NCBI GenBank assembly: GCA_022451835.1
Contig: JAKUNX010000007.1
Coordinates: 1-28,855, forward strand
DNA from: Candidatus Poseidoniaceae archaeon
GTDB lineage: Archaea; Thermoplasmatota; Poseidoniia; Poseidoniales; Poseidoniaceae
Reading direction: 5' to 3'
Length of the DNA: 28,855 nt
Under the pieces are notes generated by a model. It made no database searches. It was not told where the DNA came from and worked only from the letters and a program-made list of their open reading frames with translations. Below are positions 24,011 to 28,855 of the stretch, in pieces. Positions within the stretch are counted from its first letter, which is position 1; each line of letters begins with the position of its first letter. A program made the translations under genes and the position numbers.

Positions 24011-25246
24011 ATGGTCAAGAAAGCAGCCGTCGTTGGTGCGGGAATTTCTGGCCTGTACACTTGTTTATTATTAGAAAAAAATGGATATACCGTAGATTTG
24101 TATGAAAAAAGCAGTACAATTGGCGGTAGAATGTCAAGTGAAAAAAAATCAGGATTCATATTGGATAGAGGATTTCATGTGATGCAAACCGGTTATCCTT
24201 TAGCCAGTTCAGTTTTTGATTATGAAAAAATGGGATGTAAAGCTTTTGAACCAGGAGCATTGATAATTAGACCGAACCAAAATAAGCCAAAAGTATGGCG
24301 ATTTGCTGATCCATTTCGAAGACCTTTGAAGGGAATTTTAAGCGTATTTAGTTTGTTCACAACGCCCCTTAACTTGTTGAGAGTGGGTTTGTTAAGAATG
24401 AAATTAAGTCGTATAAAAGATGTAGATATATTCAAACATAAGTCCCAAACAACTCTTGAATTTCTTAGTTCAAGAGGATTCAGCGAGTCATTTATTCAAT
24501 CATTTTTCTCACCATTGTTTGGAGGTATCTTCCTTGAATCTGAACTTAGAACCGATGCGCGTATGTTTAGATTTGTGTTCAAAAATATGTCTCGAGGCAA
24601 TATGGTATTGCCCAAAGAAGGTATTTCGGCTTGTCCAAAACAATTATTTGAGCGACTAGAAAATACTTCATTGAATCTAAATTCTAATGTTTCATTACAA
24701 TCTGAAATAGAATTAATTCACGAGGGTCAAAATCACGTTTATGAGGTTATTTTCAAAGCATTTGCTACAAAAAACGAACCATCAAGAGATGTTTGGACAA
24801 TACACTTTGCAGCACCTAAATCGCCCTTAAGCAGTAAATATATCATGCTTAATTCAGCCTTAAAATCAGAAGATAAACTGATTTCCCACCTTGCAGTTCC
24901 ATCTGATATTCAGCCTAGTTATGCACCAGAAAATCAAGCATTGGTAACAGTAACAGTAATTGGCGAAGATGCCAAAAAACATGGTCTGACCGATGGTAAA
25001 AGTGTTGAAAAATCAGTAATTTCTGAACTATCAACATGGTTCCCCAAACAAATATCATCTTGGAAAACTATCAACGTACAGCATATCGAAGCGGCATTAC
25101 CTGAATTGACCGGTCAACATTTCGACAACTTAACAAATTCAAGTAATGCAAATTTATGTGGCGATCAAACATATCATGGTAGCGTTGAAGGTGCCTTAAT
25201 CTCTGCTCAAATAGCAGTCGATGAGTTTTTGAAAAATGCTGCATAG
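24011..25246 (+). CDS. FAD-dependent amine-oxidase/phytoene-desaturase-like oxidoreductase, 411 aa
   Basis: The N-terminal dinucleotide fold VVGAGISGLYTCLLLE and the second FAD motif DLYEKSSTIGGRMSS followed by DRGFHVMQTGYP are clear. The middle carries FIQSFFSPLFGGIFLESELR and RGNMVLPKEGISACPKQL, characteristic of a flavin amine-oxidase-like group related to CrtI and protoporphyrinogen oxidase. The C-terminus NLCGDQTYHGSVEGALISA closes the FAD site. The substrate is unknown: a carotenoid, prenyl lipid or quinone is plausible given crtI 74 bp downstream and the ABC1-like gene 8 bp upstream. The ATG at 24011 is chosen over the TTG at 23999. It is shorter than CrtI (537 aa) and not an obvious recent duplicate of it. 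Confidence 0.85.
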   Translation: MVKKAAVVGAGISGLYTCLLLEKNGYTVDLYEKSSTIGGRMSSEKKSGFILDRGFHVMQTGYPLASSVFDYEKMGCKAFEPGALIIRPNQNKPKVWRFADPFRRPLKGILSVFSLFTTPLNLLRVGLLRMKLSRIKDVDIFKHKSQTTLEFLSSRGFSESFIQSFFSPLFGGIFLESELRTDARMFRFVFKNMSRGNMVLPKEGISACPKQLFERLENTSLNLNSNVSLQSEIELIHEGQNHVYEVIFKAFATKNEPSRDVWTIHFAAPKSPLSSKYIMLNSALKSEDKLISHLAVPSDIQPSYAPENQALVTVTVIGEDAKKHGLTDGKSVEKSVISELSTWFPKQISSWKTINVQHIEAALPELTGQHFDNLTNSSNANLCGDQTYHGSVEGALISAQIAVDEFLKNAA

Positions 25247-25290
25247 GGCTGAAATATAATTCAGTTTTGTAATATGGAAAAAAACTCTTC

Positions 25291-25298
25291 TTTATATG
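25291..25298 (+). promoter_or_regulatory. TATA box of crtI
   Basis: TTTATATG has a 22-nt spacer to the ATG at 25321, with no Shine-Dalgarno, so a leaderless crtI transcript is likely, separate from the upstream FAD gene. Confidence 0.6.
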
Positions 25299-25320
25299 TC
25301 AGTCTAGTTGAATCACAGTC

Positions 25321-26934
25321 ATGCAAGCGAAGACAAAACCTACGGCACTAATTGTTGGAGCAGGCCCGGGAGGCTTAGCGAGTGCTATTCTTCTTGCTTA
25401 CTCTGGTGTAGATGTAACAGTAATTGAAAAAGAATCCGAAGTTGGGGGCCGAACAAAACTAGTTCACAAAGATGGTTTTACTTACGACCGTGGACCAACT
25501 TTCTTCCATTTTCCAGAAGTGATCGAAGAGATTTTTCAAGCAGTTGGATTAGATGCTCATGAGGAATTAGAATTGATACCTCTAACCGATCCATCATATA
25601 GGCTGGTTTTTGGTGCAGGTGGACAAATTGATGCCACTAGTAATCTTGATTTGATGACAGAAAGAATCCGAGAGTTATCAGGAGATAAAAATGCTCGAGG
25701 GTTTGAAAAATATGTAAAACAGAATCGTAAGAAATTAAATTTGTCGAAGGCTTGTCTTCAAACTCCTTGGACTGGCCCCTCAAATTTGTTCACTAGACGT
25801 GCCTTAAGAGTTGCCAAGGTCTTGAAACCATGGGCTTCAGTCGCCAGCGATTTGAGAAAGAACTTCGATGATGAAAGAATTAGATTAGCAATGTCATTTC
25901 AAACCAAGTATTTGGGAATGAGCCCTTTCCATGCTCCATCGCTATTTACTATTCTTGCCTTCTTAGAGTATGAGCATGGAATCTTTCACGCAAGAGGAGG
26001 CCTTGGATCAATCACGCCAAAACTTGCTAAGATTGCACAAAGATTTGGAGCAAAAATCAGAACATCATCTCCAGTCAAAGAGCTGATTTTTGACGGTAAA
26101 GCCGTAATAGGTGTTAAACTTGAGGATGAGACAATTTTTGCAGACAAAGTCGTAGTTAACGCAGATTTTGCTCATGCAATGACTACTCTTGTGCCTGATG
26201 AAAAGAGAAAGAAATGGTCTAACAAAAAGTTGGAAAAGAAAGGCTACTCATGTTCAACTTTCATGTTGTACTTGGGCATGGACAAAACCTACGATGATCA
26301 ACCTCACCACCAAATTTATGCGTCTCAAAGATATGAAGAGAATTTGAATGACATTACAAACCACAAAATTACTTGGGATGATCCTTCATTATATGTTCAA
26401 AATGCTTGTGTAACAGATCCTGATTTAGCACCGGAAGGATGCTCAACGCTTTACGTATTGGTCCCTGTGCCAAATACTCATGAGTCAATCAACTGGGAGG
26501 ATATCAAAGACGAGTATCGTGACATAATTATCAAGCAGATGGCTAAATTAGGTTATGATGACCTTGATGAACACATAATTTCTGAAACGATTGTTACCCC
26601 AGATGATTGGGGTGCATCAGACATATACCGAGGAGCGGTTTTCAATCTTGCACATAACCTTGGACAAATGCTTTGGAAAAGACCTCACAACAGGTTTGAA
26701 GAAGCTAAGAACCTGTACATAGTTGGCGGTGGAACTCATCCAGGTAGCGGACTTCCAACAATCTTTGAAAGTGCTAGAATCAGTAGTAAATTATTACTGG
26801 CGGATTTAGGATTAGACCCTGATTGGAATGGTGTTAGCAACTGGTTCCCTGATGTAAATAAGCCTAAGGTTAAGGTCAACAAATCCGGTTCTAATAAGAA
26901 AAGTCATGCTTCCGGTGAAGGACATGCAGCATAG
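25321..26934 (+). CDS. crtI: Phytoene desaturase
   Basis: This FAD enzyme introduces double bonds into phytoene, typically to lycopene in CrtI-type enzymes. Residues 9-20 give the FAD motif ALIVGAGPGGLA, followed by TVIEKESEVGGRTKLV and TYDRGPTFFHFP. The middle has FQTKYLGMSPFHAPSLFTIL and HARGGLGSITPKLA, and the C-terminal bacterial-type carotene desaturase signature is NLYIVGGGTHPGSGLPTIFE. The 537 aa include a basic tail (KVNKSGSNKKSHASGEGHAA), which is the only clear extension. A 3,4-desaturase or a carotenoid ketolase/oxygenase of the CrtI superfamily is possible, but crtB in the same region supports the simple role. Its 3' end overlaps the lipoprotein gene by 11 bp. Confidence 0.9.
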   Translation: MQAKTKPTALIVGAGPGGLASAILLAYSGVDVTVIEKESEVGGRTKLVHKDGFTYDRGPTFFHFPEVIEEIFQAVGLDAHEELELIPLTDPSYRLVFGAGGQIDATSNLDLMTERIRELSGDKNARGFEKYVKQNRKKLNLSKACLQTPWTGPSNLFTRRALRVAKVLKPWASVASDLRKNFDDERIRLAMSFQTKYLGMSPFHAPSLFTILAFLEYEHGIFHARGGLGSITPKLAKIAQRFGAKIRTSSPVKELIFDGKAVIGVKLEDETIFADKVVVNADFAHAMTTLVPDEKRKKWSNKKLEKKGYSCSTFMLYLGMDKTYDDQPHHQIYASQRYEENLNDITNHKITWDDPSLYVQNACVTDPDLAPEGCSTLYVLVPVPNTHESINWEDIKDEYRDIIIKQMAKLGYDDLDEHIISETIVTPDDWGASDIYRGAVFNLAHNLGQMLWKRPHNRFEEAKNLYIVGGGTHPGSGLPTIFESARISSKLLLADLGLDPDWNGVSNWFPDVNKPKVKVNKSGSNKKSHASGEGHAA

Positions 26935-27526
26935 ATTTCTTTCAATATTGGTCAGTTTAGTCATCCTTCTTTCAGGATGTATCGCTTCGGTTGAAGAAGT
27001 ACCTTCTAGCGATCCGCCTTTACAATTATCATTCAGTGCAGAAACACTCGATAGAGTTGAAGATGGAGGTTCAGAATTTAATCTAAAAGAAACTCTTGAA
27101 GACAAACCAGTTCTTGTTCTATGGGTTGCAGCTGGATGTTCCGGTTGTCACGATTGGACAAAAATGATCCGAGAATCAATCAGCAATGGAAGTATCAATG
27201 CTTCTTTTGAGAATGTTGTCAGTATTCATCGCTGGTCTGAAATCGAATCTGCAGAACAAGTAATGGATGTCTTTGGGCTTGAAGAAAACAACTCGTATTA
27301 TTCTCCATGGCCGATTGTCTTACCAAAAGAAACCGATATGATTGTTGATTTTGAAACAGGAATTGAAACTGATTTTTCTGTAATTGAAGGTTTTAACAGC
27401 CCTGGAACTCCAACCGTACAATTGATTGGTCAAGATGGGGTAAAAATGTGGCAATCAAAGTCTTATTGGGCGAATTTTTCTGTACTTCAAGAAGCGTGGG
27501 ATGTTGCAGAAATGATTTCAACTTAG
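26924..27526 (+). CDS. Thioredoxin-like lipoprotein, 200 aa
   Basis: A signal peptide with lipobox (MQHRFLSILVSLVILLSGC, lipidated C19) exports the protein, and a short linker (ASVEEVPSSDPP) follows. A thioredoxin-like domain has KPVLVLWVAAGCSGCHDW with redox pair C72/C75 and a cis-Pro loop GTPTVQLI. A family member would act as a disulfide reductase/oxidase or in cytochrome maturation on the outer face of the membrane. The helix after the CSGC and a long insertion with NNSYYSPWP deviate from plain TlpA/ResA. The ATG at 26906 gives six extra residues that would spoil the signal peptide start; the ATG at 26924, with GGTGAAGG just upstream, is preferred. The gene begins inside the last codons of crtI. 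Confidence 0.8.
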   Translation: MQHRFLSILVSLVILLSGCIASVEEVPSSDPPLQLSFSAETLDRVEDGGSEFNLKETLEDKPVLVLWVAAGCSGCHDWTKMIRESISNGSINASFENVVSIHRWSEIESAEQVMDVFGLEENNSYYSPWPIVLPKETDMIVDFETGIETDFSVIEGFNSPGTPTVQLIGQDGVKMWQSKSYWANFSVLQEAWDVAEMIST

Positions 27527-27580
27527 TAATCCTGTAATAATCAACCTCAAAGACTGTGCGCGTTAGGCTTCGACTGTTCG

Positions 27581-27593
27581 CCCCATTGTGGGG
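27581..27593 (+). promoter_or_regulatory. Hairpin touching the sdhC ribosome-binding site
   Basis: CCCCA-TTG-TGGGG is a perfect 5-bp stem with a 3-nt loop. The 3' arm merges into the purine-rich GGGGAGG that precedes the GTG at 27599, so folding could mask ribosome binding. Confidence 0.45.
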
Positions 27594-27598
27594 AGGCG

Positions 27599-28426
27599 GT
27601 GAAATCTTTGGGTGAAGGAATTAAACTGCCTGTAATCAATGGACTGGGACGCACAAATCGAGTAGATAATTGGTGGTCACAGCCATTGGCTATGGGCTTT
27701 GCACTGACATTAGCACTTGTTTACACTTTTTGGCGACTATTCTTACATGATTCAGGAATTTCGTACCAACTCGATGGTAGTACAGTAATGTCACCAATTT
27801 TTTCGCCCAATGTTTTGGAATGGGAATTATTTGGTTTATCTGATTGGGATCACCCTCAATGGGTTAATGCGGCTATATTGGTATTATGGATCCCTTTTGG
27901 CTTTAGAGGTACATGTTATTACATGAGGAGAGTTTACTACAGAACTTTCTTCGCCAGCCCAACAGCATGCTGGGTTGATGAACCAGACATCAATAAGAAA
28001 CTCGGTTACAAAGGTGAAAAGAGGATATTCATACTCAACAACTTACATCGGTACTTCTTGTATGCAGCAATGATAATCATTGCTATTAAGTGGTGGGACG
28101 TAACTCACACATTGACTTTCGAAGGTGGAGCATATGGTTTCTCAATAGGCACTTTTGTAATGGCTATTGAAGCATTTTTGTTGACAATGTATGTCACTTC
28201 TTGCCACGCTCTAAGGCATCTTGCCGGAGGTATGCTTGATAGATGGACTACGGGGATTAGCAGAATTAGAGGGAAAATTTTTGGCAAATTAAGCCTAACT
28301 AACCGTTCACATGGGTTCTGGTTTTGGACTTCCCTAGCATTTGTTTTCATTGGCGATTTATGGGTTCTAGCAGTAAATGAAGGGTATTTGACTGGTCTAG
28401 CGGACTGGAAACTAATTCTTTTTTGA
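27599..28426 (+). CDS. sdhC: Succinate dehydrogenase membrane (cytochrome b-type) subunit, actinobacterial-style
   Basis: The 275 residues have five hydrophobic segments (about 29-48, 88-104, 150-165, 185-205 and 240-262). Signature pieces match the large single membrane subunit known from actinobacterial and some archaeal succinate dehydrogenases: FRGTCYYMRRVYYRTFFASP (102-121) and ILNNLHRYFLYAAMIIIAI, with possible haem-ligand histidines at HRYF and in SCHALRHLAGG. The subunit anchors the complex and passes electrons to quinone. The start is uncertain: GTG 27599 follows GGAGG by only 2 nt, while TTG 27608 lies 6 nt after GGTG. sdhA follows 9 bp downstream with its Shine-Dalgarno overlapping this gene's stop. 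Confidence 0.8.
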   Translation: MKSLGEGIKLPVINGLGRTNRVDNWWSQPLAMGFALTLALVYTFWRLFLHDSGISYQLDGSTVMSPIFSPNVLEWELFGLSDWDHPQWVNAAILVLWIPFGFRGTCYYMRRVYYRTFFASPTACWVDEPDINKKLGYKGEKRIFILNNLHRYFLYAAMIIIAIKWWDVTHTLTFEGGAYGFSIGTFVMAIEAFLLTMYVTSCHALRHLAGGMLDRWTTGISRIRGKIFGKLSLTNRSHGFWFWTSLAFVFIGDLWVLAVNEGYLTGLADWKLILF

Positions 28427-28435
28427 GGTGAAATT

Positions 28436-28855
28436 ATGGCTGAAGATTTCAATAAGTACGAATACGATGTTATCGTAATTGGTGCAGGTGGAGCCGGTTT
28501 ACGTGCTGCGATTGAGGCGGCACGAAGCGGTGCAAAAACTGCAATTATCACTAAATCATTACTAGGAAAGGCTCACACTGTTATGGCTGAAGGTGGCTGT
28601 GCAGCAGCGCTTCAGAATGCAGATCCAAGAGATGGCTGGAAAGTCCACTTCCATGATACAATGAAAGGCAGTAAGTGGTTAGCCAATTGGCAAATGGCTG
28701 AATACCATGCTAAAGAGGCGCCGGATAGAGTTAGAGAATTAGAGCAATGGGGTGCAGTTTTCGATCGTACCAAAAAGAATCTCATTAATCAGAGGAACTT
28801 TGGCGGTCACACATTCCCGAGACTAGCGCACGTTGGTGACGCAACAGGTTTGGAA
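28436..28855 (+). CDS. sdhA: Succinate dehydrogenase/fumarate reductase flavoprotein subunit (5' part, runs off the right edge)
   Basis: The open frame from the ATG at 28436 encodes 140 residues and continues past the window. The FAD-binding start DVIVIGAGGAGLRAAIEAAR (G16, G18, G19, G21) and AHTVMAEGGCAAAL are diagnostic. H47 is in the position of the histidine that covalently binds FAD in SdhA/FrdA. The later GVHF-type region is present as KVHFHDTMKGSKWL, and HTFPRLAHVGDATG matches the dicarboxylate-binding start. The enzyme oxidises succinate to fumarate at the membrane with SdhB and SdhC. GAGGTG lies 5 nt before the ATG and overlaps the sdhC stop, indicating coupling. L-aspartate oxidase is excluded by the neighbouring sdhC and the longer N-terminus. 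Confidence 0.9.
   Translation, partial: MAEDFNKYEYDVIVIGAGGAGLRAAIEAARSGAKTAIITKSLLGKAHTVMAEGGCAAALQNADPRDGWKVHFHDTMKGSKWLANWQMAEYHAKEAPDRVRELEQWGAVFDRTKKNLINQRNFGGHTFPRLAHVGDATGLE

Noticed and set aside
28105..28551. Minus-strand 148-aa open frame across sdhC and sdhA
   Set aside because: It spans the junction of two clearly recognised genes on the other strand and has biased composition typical of a shadow frame.
1..28855. CRISPR array, insertion sequence, integrase or phage genes
   Set aside because: No regularly spaced repeats, transposase or integrase motifs, or terminal inverted repeats with target duplications were seen.

Overview
The window looks like a gene-dense, AT-rich archaeal chromosome segment, most likely a surface-ocean Marine Group II euryarchaeon (Poseidoniales). 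This is an inference. Archaeal marks are a two-ring Cdc48/VAT ATPase paired with a PRC-barrel protein, a TrmB-type regulator, an NcsA/TtuA-type tRNA thiolase, a Roadblock protein operon, and several TATA boxes lying 21-22 nt before an ATG with no leader. These sit beside bacterial-type genes (crtB, crtI, class II photolyase, ribA, an actinobacterial-style sdhC), a mixture typical of surface-ocean euryarchaea. No rRNA, tRNA, CRISPR array, insertion sequence or phage gene was seen.

Layout. Positions 1-3141 hold unlinked small genes: the start of an alpha/beta hydrolase running off the left edge, an orphan 197-aa protein, two divergent NTF2/SnoaL-like proteins and a tRNA 2-thiolation enzyme. Positions 3142-3453 are a non-coding leader/promoter region with inverted and direct repeats. 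Positions 3454-7203 are a plus-strand operon: a Roadblock/LC7 protein, a 1047-aa protein (two PATAN-like domains around a second Roadblock-like domain, then a long coiled coil and acidic tail), and an 82-aa two-helix membrane protein. Positions 7200-13875 are a minus-strand run transcribed right to left: Cdc48, PRC barrel, DUF4350-like, DUF58, polytopic membrane protein.

Positions 14050-16776 carry an aldehyde dehydrogenase and phytoene synthase on the plus strand. Positions 16773-20135 are a tight minus-strand operon: Nudix hydrolase, class II photolyase, SRPBCC-TIGR01777 fusion. Divergent from it, 20230-26934 carries GTP cyclohydrolase II, a PrxQ-like peroxiredoxin, a TrmB-like regulator with a V4R-like C-terminus, a divergent ABC1/UbiB kinase, an FAD amine-oxidase-like enzyme and phytoene desaturase. 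A thioredoxin-like lipoprotein follows, then the start of a succinate dehydrogenase operon (sdhC, partial sdhA).

How it fits together. From 15.7 to 27 kb the genes share a light/carotenoid/flavin/redox theme: phytoene formation and desaturation, photorepair, the first step of riboflavin synthesis, several FAD enzymes and a peroxide scavenger, with one candidate regulator in the middle. Retinal or C40/C50 carotenoid end products are possible, but no cyclase, dioxygenase or rhodopsin gene lies in the window. The most unusual content is the Roadblock/PATAN/coiled-coil operon, whose neighbours include a DUF58/DUF4350 envelope-type cluster. Start choice follows two patterns. First genes often look leaderless. 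Operon-internal genes usually have a GAGGTG-like Shine-Dalgarno, most often 5 nt before the start codon; these patterns were used to move several starts inward.
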